22,954 bases of DNA from positions 1 through 22,954 of the forward strand of contig JAEXNT010000025.1 of NCBI GenBank assembly GCA_023439545.1. The letters run 5' to 3'. How positions within the stretch are numbered: the first letter of the stretch is position 1; the number at the start of each line of letters is the position of its first letter. The notes under the pieces were generated by a model. The model was not told where the DNA came from. It ran no database searches and saw nothing but the letters and a program-made list of their open reading frames with translations. The DNA is from Bacillota bacterium. GTDB lineage: Bacteria; Bacillota; Clostridia; Acetivibrionales; DTU013. Shown one piece after another: positions 14,343 through 22,002 of the stretch. Made by a program: the position numbers and the translations under genes.

Positions 14343-15014
14343 ATGTTCGAACACAGAATAACGATTTTTACCGGCCATTTCGGCAGCGGTAAAACCGAGG
14401 TCTCTGTAAATTATGCTTTTCAGCTGGCAAGGTCCGGCAAAAAGACAGTGATCGTGGATCTTGACATAGTTAATCCGTTTTTCAGAACCGCGGATGCTAA
14501 AAAACCTTTGGAGGAAAAAGGAATAAAGGTCATAGTCCCCGTTTATGCGAATACAAACGTCGACGTCCCGTCACTGCCGGCTCAGATAAATGCGGTTTTC
14601 GAGGACAAGAGCTATCACGTCGTGCTCGATGTGGGAGGGGACGACCTCGGAGCGCATATTCTTTCAAGATATAACGGTGAGATAGCCGGGGAAGATTATA
14701 TTCATTATTTTGTCGTGAATACAAGACGTCCCATGACACGGACGGCTGATGAAATTGAAAGGATGGTCAATGAAATACAGGATAGCGCCAGACTCAAGGT
14801 GGACAGCTTTGTCAACAACGCGAACCTGCTCGGCGCAAGCTCTCCTGAGATAATTGAGGAGGCTTCCGGGATCATTGGCACGGTTTCACAGAAGCTTGAC
14901 ATTCCCGTAGGCATCATCAGCGGAATGGAAGAAATATTGAGGGATTATGCAGGCGATCCCGGCGTCGACAGGCTTTATCTTAATAAATACATCAGGCTGC
15001 CGTGGGATATTTAG
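14343..15014 (+). CDS. P-loop ATPase of the ParA/MinD/CobQ type
   Basis: The 223-residue protein begins with a Walker A motif GHFGSGKT at 11-18, then IVDLDIVNPFFRTAD at about 37-51, where a deviant Walker A' aspartate is expected. VLDVGGDDLGA around 95-105 fits Walker B. Small ATPases of this type are often found beside ferredoxin oxidoreductase subunits in clostridia, as here, but their role is unknown; help in cofactor or iron-sulfur assembly would be speculation. The ATG at 14343 is preceded by GGAGGG; a longer in-frame ORF from 14253 lacks such a site and overlaps tcdA. It is probably in one transcript with tcdA, 58 bases upstream. The oxidoreductase genes downstream have their own promoter. 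Confidence 0.75.
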   Translation: MFEHRITIFTGHFGSGKTEVSVNYAFQLARSGKKTVIVDLDIVNPFFRTADAKKPLEEKGIKVIVPVYANTNVDVPSLPAQINAVFEDKSYHVVLDVGGDDLGAHILSRYNGEIAGEDYIHYFVVNTRRPMTRTADEIERMVNEIQDSARLKVDSFVNNANLLGASSPEIIEEASGIIGTVSQKLDIPVGIISGMEEILRDYAGDPGVDRLYLNKYIRLPWDI

Positions 15015-15044
15015 CAAAACATAGGGACGGTTCTTTTGTTTAAC

Positions 15045-15073
15045 TTGCATTTGTATGCAATGAGATTTATAAT
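15045..15073 (+). promoter_or_regulatory. Promoter of the oxidoreductase operon with overlapping dyad
   Basis: TTGCAT (15045-15050) and TATAAT (15068-15073) are 17 bases apart, about 45 bases before the ferredoxin gene's ribosome binding site. The -35 box is one half of a perfect dyad, TTGCAT-N4-ATGCAA (15045-15060), a possible operator. Confidence 0.75.
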
Positions 15074-15124
15074 TATTGAAAGCTTTTTACGTGCTTACTG
15101 AAGCTTAGAATTGTGAGGTGCTTT

Positions 15125-15331
15125 ATGGCAAAGGTTATATTCAACGAAGAACGTTGCAAGGGCTGCAAGCTTTGCTTGTCTGTGTGTCCTAAAAATATTG
15201 TCATTATAGATGAGGAAAAGCTCAACCTGAAAGGTTTTCACCCGGCGGGAGTCAAAGAAATGGATAAATGCATCGGGTGCGCTTTCTGTGCAACGATATG
15301 TCCTGACTGTGTAATAGAAGTAGAGAAATGA
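15125..15331 (+). CDS. korD: 2-oxoacid:ferredoxin oxidoreductase delta subunit (2x4Fe-4S ferredoxin)
   Basis: This 68-residue ferredoxin has two cluster motifs, CKGCKLCLSVCPKN at 11-24 and CIGCAFCATICPDC at about 49-62, each the CxxCxxCxxxCP pattern of bacterial 2[4Fe-4S] ferredoxins. It passes electrons from the thiamine-diphosphate subunits to free ferredoxin. The ATG at 15125 follows GAGGTG; an in-frame GTG at 15113 would include that site. It is the first gene of the operon, and its stop is directly followed by a palindromic repeat block before the alpha subunit gene. Confidence 0.92.
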   Translation: MAKVIFNEERCKGCKLCLSVCPKNIVIIDEEKLNLKGFHPAGVKEMDKCIGCAFCATICPDCVIEVEK

Positions 15332-15451
15332 TAGAATGTTTAGCGCCCTAAGGGCGCGGATTTTGCCTTGAAGGCGCGGATTTCATTTGAAACATTCAAT
15401 GTAGAATGTTTAGCGCCTTGAAGGCGCGGATTTCATTTGAAACATTCAATG
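15332..15451 (+). repeat. Two tandem copies of a palindromic element between korD and korA
   Basis: Copy 1 (15332-15401, 70 bp) and copy 2 (15402-15451, 50 bp) begin TAGAATGTTTAGCGCC and end in AAACATTCAATG. Each is a stem of GAATGTTT / AAACATTC around an inner GC-rich hairpin (GCGCC-TTGAA-GGCGC in copy 2). Copy 1 has an extra 20-bp inner unit, so it carries two inner hairpins. The block ends at the korA ribosome binding site. It may be a small dispersed repeat, or an RNA-processing or stability element within the operon. Confidence 0.85.
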
Positions 15452-15466
15452 GAAGGGGATCATATA

Positions 15467-16540
15467 ATGGGAGAAAAAATTCTTATGAAGGGAAACGAGG
15501 TCATTGCCGAAGCCGCTTTGAGGGCAGGCTGCAGGTATTATTTCGGATATCCCATAACGCCGCAGACTGAAGTGGCGCATTACTTTGCAAAAAAAATGCC
15601 TAAGTACGGAGGCGCTTTTATACAGGCTGAAAGCGAAATTGCCGCGATGAATATGGTCTACGGCGCAGCCAGCGCCGGAGCACGCAGCATGACTTCATCC
15701 TCGAGCCCGGGGATCAGCCTGAAGCAGGAGGCTATTTCCTATGCAGCATGCGCAGAGCTTCCCGCAGTAGTTGTAAACATAGTCAGGGCGGGCCCGGGAC
15801 TGGGCGGCATACTGGCGGCTCAGGGCGACTATTTTCAGGCGACCAAGGGCGGCGGCCACGGCGATTACAGGATGGTAGTGCTCGCGCCGAGCAGCGTTCA
15901 GGAATTGTATGAGCTTACTGTGGAAGCCTTCAATATAGCCGACAGATACAGGACGTTATGCATGATCATGGGCGACGGTATGCTGGGCCAGATGATGGAG
16001 GGCGTCGAATTCAAGGATCGCGAAGAAATCTGCGAGGCCGGCAAGGATTGGGCTGTGACGGGAACAGGAATGAAGAGGGAACACAATGTGATCACCTCGA
16101 TCTATATCGATCCTGAGGTGCTTGAAAACCATAACCTTAAGCTTCAGGCCAAGTACAAAAAAATCGCCGAAAACGAGACTCGCGCCGAAACCTATAACTG
16201 CGAAGGCGCTGATATCATCGTAACGGCTTACGGCACTGTAGCCAGAATAATAAAGAATGTAATAAAGACGGCTGCAAAGGAAGGCATCAAGGTCGGACTC
16301 ATCAGACCGATCACGCTCTGGCCCTTCCCGACGGCGGTATTCGAAAAATATGCGGAAGTTCCGAAGGCTTTTCTTTCGGTAGAGCTCAGCGCGGGCCAGA
16401 TGATCGAAGACGTAAGGCTGGCGGTCAATGGTAAGAGGCCGGTTCACTTCCATGGCAGGATGGGCGGTATGATACCGACACAGCAGGAGATACTTGACAA
16501 GATCAAGGGAATTTTGAAAAATGTCAATGTCGATCGGTAA
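15467..16540 (+). CDS. vorB: 2-oxoacid:ferredoxin oxidoreductase alpha subunit (VorB/KorA type)
   Basis: This subunit carries the pyrimidine-binding part of the thiamine diphosphate site in an enzyme that decarboxylates a 2-oxoacid to its acyl-CoA and reduces ferredoxin. The 357-residue protein has the family start MKGNEVIAEAAL and the GYPITPQTE motif at about 28-35. It contains the conserved SSSSPGISLKQEAISYA region, and a C-terminal transketolase-C-like domain (LIRPITLWPFP). It lacks the N-terminal gamma domain present in fused versions; gamma is a separate gene here. The substrate could be 2-oxoisovalerate (Vor) or 2-oxoglutarate (Kor) and cannot be fixed from sequence. The start at 15467 is set by GGAAGGGGAT six bases upstream; an in-frame start at 15437 lies inside the repeat. 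Confidence 0.92.
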   Translation: MGEKILMKGNEVIAEAALRAGCRYYFGYPITPQTEVAHYFAKKMPKYGGAFIQAESEIAAMNMVYGAASAGARSMTSSSSPGISLKQEAISYAACAELPAVVVNIVRAGPGLGGILAAQGDYFQATKGGGHGDYRMVVLAPSSVQELYELTVEAFNIADRYRTLCMIMGDGMLGQMMEGVEFKDREEICEAGKDWAVTGTGMKREHNVITSIYIDPEVLENHNLKLQAKYKKIAENETRAETYNCEGADIIVTAYGTVARIIKNVIKTAAKEGIKVGLIRPITLWPFPTAVFEKYAEVPKAFLSVELSAGQMIEDVRLAVNGKRPVHFHGRMGGMIPTQQEILDKIKGILKNVNVDR

Positions 16541-16582
16541 CTAGCACTGGCATTGTTCAAACGCCACGTGAAAGCGGGGTGT

Positions 16583-16631
16583 GCAGGCATAGCCTGCGTG
16601 AGCATATGACGTATTCATTTACGGCATATGC
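16583..16631 (+). repeat. Two intercistronic hairpins between the alpha and beta subunit genes
   Basis: GCAGGC-ATA-GCCTGC (16583-16597) is a perfect 6-bp stem. GCATATG (16602-16608) pairs with CATATGC (16625-16631) around a partly paired interior. They fill an otherwise unexplained 124-base gap and have no U run, so they are more likely processing or stability elements than terminators. Confidence 0.6.
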
Positions 16632-16664
16632 GTTAAGCTAAATTTGAAGTAAAGGGGAATGACA

Positions 16665-17411
16665 ATGGCTATAATATTTCAAAGACCTCACGCCTTGAGA
16701 GAGACGGAACTGCATTACTGCCCGGGCTGTACGCACGGCGTCGCACACCGTCTCATTGCCGAGGTTATAGATGAATTGGGTGTGGAGGGCAGTACGATAG
16801 GCGTTTCTCCTGTCGGCTGCGCTTACAACAACTATCTGTATTTCAACTGCGATATGGTGCAGGCGGCGCACGGAAGAGCCCCGGCTGTTGCTACGGGTAT
16901 CAAGCGCGTACATCCCGGCAACATGGTGTTCACCTACCAGGGAGACGGCGACCTTGCCTCCATCGGGACTGCCGAGATCGTACATGCTGCAAACAGAGGC
17001 GAGAAAATCACAACGATATTCATAAACAATGCGATATATGGAATGACTTCGGGCCAGATGGCGCCGACTACGCTTGTGGGACAGGTAACCACCACTTCTC
17101 CTTTCGGCAGAAAGCCGGAAATAGAGGGTTATCCTCTCAATATGAGCGAGATGCTTTCCACATTGAAGGGCGCAGTGTTTGTCGAAAGAGTGTCATTGCA
17201 TGACATAAAGAATATTAAGAATGCTAAAAAGGCTATAATGAAGGCTTTCAAGGTACAGCAGGCCGGACTTGGCTTCTCGATCGTGGAAGTACTTTCAAGC
17301 TGTCCTACCAACTGGGGTCTCGAGCCTGTTCAGGCTCTGAAGTGGATAGAGGAAAAAATGATCCCCCAGTATCCTCTCGGTAACTTTAAAGGAAAGGATT
17401 TGGAGGTGTGA
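16665..17411 (+). CDS. korB: 2-oxoacid:ferredoxin oxidoreductase beta subunit (thiamine diphosphate binding)
   Basis: The 248-residue beta subunit binds thiamine diphosphate and a 4Fe-4S cluster. It has CPGCTHG at 19-25, SPVGCAYN near 48-55 and the cofactor motif GDGDLASIG at 93-101 with Asn121-Asn122, followed by YGMTSGQMAPTT. Cys51 and other conserved cysteines are candidate cluster ligands. The second ATG (16665) is preferred because AAAGGGG lies seven bases before it; the ATG at 16659 touches that site. It ends four bases before the gamma subunit gene, so the two are tightly coupled. Confidence 0.93.
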   Translation: MAIIFQRPHALRETELHYCPGCTHGVAHRLIAEVIDELGVEGSTIGVSPVGCAYNNYLYFNCDMVQAAHGRAPAVATGIKRVHPGNMVFTYQGDGDLASIGTAEIVHAANRGEKITTIFINNAIYGMTSGQMAPTTLVGQVTTTSPFGRKPEIEGYPLNMSEMLSTLKGAVFVERVSLHDIKNIKNAKKAIMKAFKVQQAGLGFSIVEVLSSCPTNWGLEPVQALKWIEEKMIPQYPLGNFKGKDLEV

Positions 17412-17415
17412 GTCG

Positions 17416-17949
17416 ATGGCACAGATAGACATAATTTTTTCAGGCTTCGGAGGCCAGGGTATCCAGGCTGCCGGCAAGCTTATCGCTTATGCCGGGATGC
17501 TCGAAGACAAATTCGTATCATTTCTGCCGTCTTACGGACCTGAAATGAGAGGCGGCACTTCCAACTGCCATGTCATTGTATCCGACGAACCGGTCGGTTC
17601 GCCGATACTGAACAGCGCGACAGCATTGATGGCCATGAACAGGCCCTCGCTCGACAAATTCGAGAGCTGTGTGGTTCCCGGAGGCATCATCCTCCTTGAC
17701 AGCTCTCTTGTCAACAGGAGCCCTGAACGCAAGGACATCAAGGTTTTTGCGATACCGGCCACGCAGATCGCCTCCGATATGGGAAATCTTGCTTACGCTA
17801 ATATCATTATGCTGGGCAAGCTTCTTCAAGAAACCGGCGTGGTTTCCGCCGAATTTTTTGAGAAGGGCTTGAAAAAGGTGCTGCCTGAAAAGAAGCATTA
17901 CTTGATACCCGAGGAAATGAAGGCTCTCGAGCTAGGAATGAAATATTGA
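17416..17949 (+). CDS. korC: 2-oxoacid:ferredoxin oxidoreductase gamma subunit
   Basis: The 177-residue gamma subunit completes the alpha-beta-gamma-delta enzyme. It opens with the family motif SGFGGQGIQAAGK at 9-21 and has the conserved SFLPSYGPEMRGGTSNC stretch. The start codon follows GGAGGTG, which overlaps the end of the beta gene. It is the last gene of the operon; a terminator starts 20 bases after the stop. The delta-alpha-beta-gamma order with separate subunits is typical of clostridial branched-chain or 2-oxoglutarate oxidoreductases. Confidence 0.93.
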   Translation: MAQIDIIFSGFGGQGIQAAGKLIAYAGMLEDKFVSFLPSYGPEMRGGTSNCHVIVSDEPVGSPILNSATALMAMNRPSLDKFESCVVPGGIILLDSSLVNRSPERKDIKVFAIPATQIASDMGNLAYANIIMLGKLLQETGVVSAEFFEKGLKKVLPEKKHYLIPEEMKALELGMKY

Positions 17950-17968
17950 AATTATATATGAACTGTTG

Positions 17969-17995
17969 AAAAGCTGCATTCGTTGCGGCTTTTTT
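17969..17995 (+). terminator. Intrinsic terminator of the oxidoreductase operon
   Basis: A 10-bp stem (AAAAGCTGCA / TGCGGCTTTT, one G-U pair) with a five-base loop runs into a continuous T tract. Flanking CTG/CAG bases can extend it. Confidence 0.85.
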
Positions 17996-18042
17996 CAGTG
18001 AGGACACAGGTAAACAAGTAATGCTTTTGAGGAGGTAAATAT

Positions 18043-19169
18043 ATGCGATACAAAAAATACGGCAATACGGGAGCTGAAGTCTCCGTACTGGGATTCGGAT
18101 GCATGCGTTTTCCGATGATACGCAAGGATTCAAGAGAATACGTGGACGAGGATAAACCATTCCGATGCTTCGCCGCGCGTACGAGCTCGGAGTCAACTAT
18201 TTCGACACCGCATATTTCTACTGCAACGGTCAGAGCGAGATCGTTCTCGGAAAGGCTCTCAAAGGTATCCGGGACAGGGTTTATGTCTCGACGAAAAGCC
18301 CGGGGCACCTGGTTAAAAGGCCCGGCGATTACAGAAGAATACTTGAAGAACAGCTCAAAAAGCTCGATATGGATGTTATAGATTTTTATCATTTCCATGG
18401 AATAGGCTACAACGGTTTTTATCAGAACGACAACGCCTCGGGTTGGCTGAAGGAAGCTAAACAGGCAAAGGAAGAGGGACTTGTCAGGCATATTTCCTTT
18501 TCGTTCCATGACGAACCGGCAGCCATGCTGAAGCTCATAGACACCGGGCTGTTTGAAAGCGTCCTGTGCCAGTACAACGCGATTGACAAGAGTAATGCTG
18601 AAGCCATCGCGCATGCCAAGGCCAAAGGTCTCGGCGTTGCAGTCATGGGTCCGCTCGGAGGCGGAAGAGTGTCGGGCATGCCCGCCGAAGTCGCCGGCAA
18701 GCTAGGCATAAAGGTCAGAAGCAGCGCTGAGCTCGCTCTCAGATTTGTACTTGCCAACCCCGGTATCGATATTGCACTTTCAGGCATGGGCTCCATGCAA
18801 ATGCTCGAGGAAAACGCCGCCACCGCATCGAACACCGAACCGCTGAGCAAGCAGGAGCTTGACGCGATCAACGGCATGATGGAGGAGAACGAGAAGCTTG
18901 CCAAGCTTTATTGCACCGGATGCTCCTATTGCATGCCCTGCCCGTCGGGCGTGAATATTCCGCACATATTTAAAACTATGAATTATTATCGTGTATACAA
19001 CACCGTTGAATATGCGAAAAACGAATATGCCAACATAGGAAGCGAATGGATCCCCGGCAGGGACGCCGCCGCCTGCACCGAATGCGGCGCCTGCGAGAAG
19101 AGATGTCCCCAGAAGCTGAAGATACGCAAGCAGCTTAAGGAAAGCCATGCTGCGCTTTCGGCCAAGTAG
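18043..19169 (+). pseudogene. Aldo/keto reductase with C-terminal 4Fe-4S ferredoxin domain, frameshifted
   Basis: The gene starts behind a perfect GAGGAGGT site and encodes RYKKYGNTGAEVSVLGFGCMRFP, the usual aldo/keto reductase N-terminus, to about residue 38. The frame then breaks near 18155-18165 and the rest continues in another frame from IPMLRRAYELG to 19169. The span is one base short of 376 codons, so a single deleted base explains it. The catalytic set is intact downstream: Asp and Tyr in FDTAYFY, Lys in STKSP, His in YHFHG. The C-terminus has CTGCSYCMPCPSG and CTECGACEKRCP cluster motifs. Relatives are NAD(P)H or ferredoxin-linked oxidoreductases. It is either a true inactivating mutation or a sequencing error; the otherwise well-preserved sequence fits a recent event. 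Confidence 0.85.
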
Positions 19170-19194
19170 GGGAGTAAAAAAAGCCGGTTTTAGT

Positions 19195-19515
19195 TCAACG
19201 AATTACATTTACGGCCTGCGTGGTTGAATAATAGGATATGTCTTCGGATGTAAAGCCCTTGAACTCATGCTCATGCAGGCTGTTGCTTTCCAATACGCCT
19301 TCCATCCTGTGAACATGCCCGTTTTCCGTTTTGATCGGCATACCTGTTATGCCGTAAAAATAGTGGGTATGGTTTCTGTACGACGAAACGCCATAGAATA
19401 CATGAAAATGAAAATTACCTACGCCAAGCATATTGCCGGCATAACCGAGAAGCCTGTGGTTATGGCCTTCGCTCATCTGGCAATCGAATTTGTATCTGTG
19501 CAGGTGAAATTTCAT
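19195..19515 (-). CDS. ymaF: YmaF family His-rich protein
   Basis: This 106-residue protein resembles Bacillus YmaF. It is rich in spaced histidines in short HxH patterns (FHLH at the start, then GHNH, FHFH, NHTH, GHVH and HEHE) along a repetitive beta-like sequence, with aromatic residues between them. Such a layout suggests metal binding, but the function of the family is unknown. There is no signal peptide or membrane span. The ATG at 19515 has GAGGAGG five bases before it; a longer in-frame start at 19563 lacks one. It is divergent from rubrerythrin and convergent with the broken reductase gene. Confidence 0.8.
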   Translation of the reverse strand: MKFHLHRYKFDCQMSEGHNHRLLGYAGNMLGVGNFHFHVFYGVSSYRNHTHYFYGITGMPIKTENGHVHRMEGVLESNSLHEHEFKGFTSEDISYYSTTQAVNVIR

Positions 19516-19603
19516 GCTATCCTCCTCGTCACACCCCAGGATTAGGTTATGCATTGCGTACAAGTTTATTAGTTGTATTTTTTGTAAATGAATTCAGGCT
19601 AAA

Positions 19604-19624
19604 TTCCTTGTTGTTATTAAGGAA
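19604..19624. promoter_or_regulatory. Dyad between divergent ymaF and rubrerythrin genes
   Basis: TTCCTT and AAGGAA flank nine bases in the shared 163-base intergenic region. It could be an operator for either gene. No convincing -35/-10 pair was found. Confidence 0.25.
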
Positions 19625-19678
19625 ATTGTGGTAATAATATGTTTGTTCAATAAAATGATTAATTTTATGGAGGTTAAT

Positions 19679-20272
19679 ATGAAGAGTCTGAAAGCTACTA
19701 AAACGCTCGAAAACCTGATGAAGGCATTTGCAGGCGAATCCCAGGCGCGCAACAGATACACCTATTATGCTTCGGCCGCGGCAAAAGAAGGCTATAAGCA
19801 GATCGAGGCGATATTCCTTGAAACTGCTGACAATGAAAAGGAACATGCCAAGAGATTTTTCAAACTGGTCCTTTCCGGTATGGAAGGCGAGATTCCGGCC
19901 GATATCCAAATAACCGCTACATATCCTGCCGCAATGGGCACAACGCTTGAAAACCTCGATTACGCAGCACATGGCGAAAACGAGGAGTGGACGGTACTGT
20001 ATCCCGAATTTGCAAGGATCGCGGCTGAAGAAGGTTTCGGTGAAGTCGCCGCGGCTTTCAAATCTATTGCAACGGTTGAAAAGCACCATGAAGAGCGATA
20101 CAGAAAGCTCTATGACAATGTAAAGGATCTCAGGGTTTTCAGGAAGGACGGAGTTACTTACTGGATATGCAGAAACTGCGGCTACATACATGTCGGTGAA
20201 AGCGCTCCCGAGATCTGTCCGGCATGCCTGCATCCACAGGCTTATTTCGAGGTTCTTAAGGAGAACTATTGA
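19679..20272 (+). CDS. rbr: Rubrerythrin
   Basis: Rubrerythrin reduces hydrogen peroxide in anaerobes using electrons passed through rubredoxin-type iron. The 197-residue protein has a four-helix diiron domain with expected ligands Glu20, Glu53, His56, Glu100, Glu103, Glu134 and His137. It also has a C-terminal rubredoxin-like site, Cys164/Cys167 and Cys180/Cys183. Length and order match classical rubrerythrin. The ATG at 19679 follows GGAGGT; an upstream in-frame start at 19628 is not supported. It is a single-gene unit with a strong terminator, and with the SodC-like protein gives this region two reactive-oxygen defences. Confidence 0.96.
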   Translation: MKSLKATKTLENLMKAFAGESQARNRYTYYASAAAKEGYKQIEAIFLETADNEKEHAKRFFKLVLSGMEGEIPADIQITATYPAAMGTTLENLDYAAHGENEEWTVLYPEFARIAAEEGFGEVAAAFKSIATVEKHHEERYRKLYDNVKDLRVFRKDGVTYWICRNCGYIHVGESAPEICPACLHPQAYFEVLKENY

Positions 20273-20291
20273 TACGGTCCGGAATATCGAA

Positions 20292-20322
20292 AGGGTTGTA
20301 TGCTTTGCATGCAGCCCTTTTT
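20292..20322 (+). terminator. Intrinsic terminator after rubrerythrin
   Basis: A 12-bp stem (20292-20303 / 20307-20318, two G-U pairs) with a three-base loop is followed by a run of T to 20322. Confidence 0.9.
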
Positions 20323-20440
20323 ATGTATTGACCTGCATATATAAAGCCTCTTCATGGTGACATAACGACCTAATTATGTTATTATAATTTTTGGCAGGCA
20401 AATGCAGGTTGCCGAGTATTTTATATTTTAGGGAGTCCGA

Positions 20441-21727
20441 ATGAGACCGGGTCGAATTGTACTGATCCTTACAATAATATTGCTGGTGGCTACGGCCGCC
20501 TGTTCGGTGGTCTACCTTACCGGCGCTTATGAGAGCAGAGCTGTAATGCGGGAGTCGGGGGAAGACACATCTTCTGCTGCCGGCCAACCGACGCCACAGC
20601 CGGCTGGTTCAGCCGGTCAGGCTGGAAGCGTCACCGGAACGGCTATCGGTATTACAAATCAGGCGATTACCATTCCGGGTCAGACTCCAGGTATAACGGG
20701 GCAGGCAATCGCAACCTCGACCCGGCAGGCCATTTCAGGGGATACCGGAGAGCCTGAACTCAGGCTGATTGCCGTGGGAGATATTATGCTGGGCAGAGGC
20801 GTGGGAATGAGACTCAAGAAGGCAGGCGACTACGGGCTTGCTTTCAGAAAAGTATCGGATTTACTTAAACAGGGCGACGTCACCTTTGCAAATCTCGAAT
20901 CGCCTATCACTGCCAGTACGCACAGCCTCGACAAAAAAAGGAAGATAGTTCTGAAGGGAGATCCCGCGTCCGTTGAAGCATTGACTGGAGCGGGCATAGA
21001 CGTAGTAAGCCTTGCTAACAACCATATGATGGATTACTATGAAAAAGGGCTTTTTGACACTATCGATATTCTTGATAAAAACGATATATTGCACATGGGC
21101 AGCGGAAAAAACATAGACGATGCAAGAAAGCCGGCCATTATTGAGAAGAATGGCATAAAGATCGGTTTTTTGGCATATTCCGATATGGCTGAGCTCGTAT
21201 TTGCAGGTGATCCGTATCTCAAATACAGCGCAGAGAAGGATAAGTCAGGGGTTTTACCGAGAAAATACGAGACGATCAAGGAAGATGTCGACAAACTCAG
21301 GGGGCAGGTGGACATACTGGCTGTATCGCTGCACTGGGGTGTTGAGGAGAGTTTTACCATCCCGCCCGAGCAGGTGGAATTCGCGCATAAACTGATAGAT
21401 GACGGCGTCGACGTCATTTTGGGCCACCATCCCCATCAGTTCCAGGGTATTGAAATGTACAAGGGCAAGCCTATAATATACAGTATGGGCAATTTCCTGT
21501 TCGATCAGAACGATACTGAGAACATGGAATCATTTATTATGGACATCAGGTATAAAGGAAACAGACTCGAATCTTTTACTGCAATTCCGGTAAGGATTCT
21601 GGACAAATCATACGTGGAGATACAAACCGGCGCCGCGGCGTCGAACATACTCGAAAGAGAAACAAAACTATGCAGTAAGCTTGGAACGGTGCCTGAAACA
21701 GTGAGTGACACGCTGGTATTCAAATAG
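20441..21727 (+). CDS. CapA family protein (poly-gamma-glutamate capsule type metallophosphatase fold)
   Basis: This 428-residue protein has an N-terminal hydrophobic segment (about 5-27) ending near a Cys (VATAAC), which makes it membrane-anchored or possibly a lipoprotein with a weak lipobox. A Gly/Thr/Gln-rich linker with ITGQAI-like repeats (about 40-98) follows. The CapA domain has VGDIMLGRG at about 108-116, FANLESPI, LANNHMMDY, SLHWGVE, GHHPHQFQG and YSMGNFLFDQ, the conserved metallophosphoesterase-like motifs. CapA proteins take part in poly-gamma-glutamate production or related envelope functions, but no capB/capC genes are here, so the substrate is unknown. AGGGAG precedes the ATG. 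The next small gene starts 33 bases later and is probably co-transcribed. Confidence 0.9.
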   Translation: MRPGRIVLILTIILLVATAACSVVYLTGAYESRAVMRESGEDTSSAAGQPTPQPAGSAGQAGSVTGTAIGITNQAITIPGQTPGITGQAIATSTRQAISGDTGEPELRLIAVGDIMLGRGVGMRLKKAGDYGLAFRKVSDLLKQGDVTFANLESPITASTHSLDKKRKIVLKGDPASVEALTGAGIDVVSLANNHMMDYYEKGLFDTIDILDKNDILHMGSGKNIDDARKPAIIEKNGIKIGFLAYSDMAELVFAGDPYLKYSAEKDKSGVLPRKYETIKEDVDKLRGQVDILAVSLHWGVEESFTIPPEQVEFAHKLIDDGVDVILGHHPHQFQGIEMYKGKPIIYSMGNFLFDQNDTENMESFIMDIRYKGNRLESFTAIPVRILDKSYVEIQTGAAASNILERETKLCSKLGTVPETVSDTLVFK

Positions 21728-21759
21728 CGGAACTATTCGAAGAACAAAGGAGATATGGC

Positions 21760-22002
21760 ATGAAAGCAGTCAAATGCATGTTTTGCGGAAGTATCACATC
21801 AATACATAGTATCAACGCCCAAAAAAAGATAAGGGGCAAGATCATCACATTATCGAACTCGCCCGTATACTATTGCGACCACTGCAAGGAGACCTTTACC
21901 TCAAAGGAAGTGCAGGACGTTTTCAGATATATACAGGATAGAGGGCTTGAAGAAAAAAATATGCTGTTCAATTACGACGACATGGCTAAAAAGATATATT
22001 AA
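21760..22002 (+). CDS. YgiT-type zinc-finger protein (orphan)
   Basis: The 80-residue protein has two CxxC knuckles (Cys6/Cys9 and Cys39/Cys42) in the YgiT/MqsA N-terminal pattern, followed by a helical segment (VQDVFRYIQDRGLEE). In toxin-antitoxin pairs this zinc module is joined to a helix-turn-helix antitoxin domain beside a toxin gene; here neither is present, so no such role can be assigned. It follows capA with AAAGGAGAT before its ATG. Its stop overlaps that of the convergent bioY gene (shared TTAA). Confidence 0.75.
   Translation: MKAVKCMFCGSITSIHSINAQKKIRGKIITLSNSPVYYCDHCKETFTSKEVQDVFRYIQDRGLEEKNMLFNYDDMAKKIY

Noticed and set aside
15332..15451. Possible CRISPR array
   Set aside because: The two copies are contiguous with no spacers and differ in length; no cas gene is present.
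18165..19169. Separate reductase gene starting at the ATG at 18165
   Set aside because: There is no ribosome binding site, and the missing N-terminal strand is encoded directly upstream in another frame, so one frameshifted gene is more likely.
19628..19678. Longer N-terminus for rubrerythrin
   Set aside because: The extra residues are hydrophobic and not found in the family, and GGAGGT directs the start to 19679.
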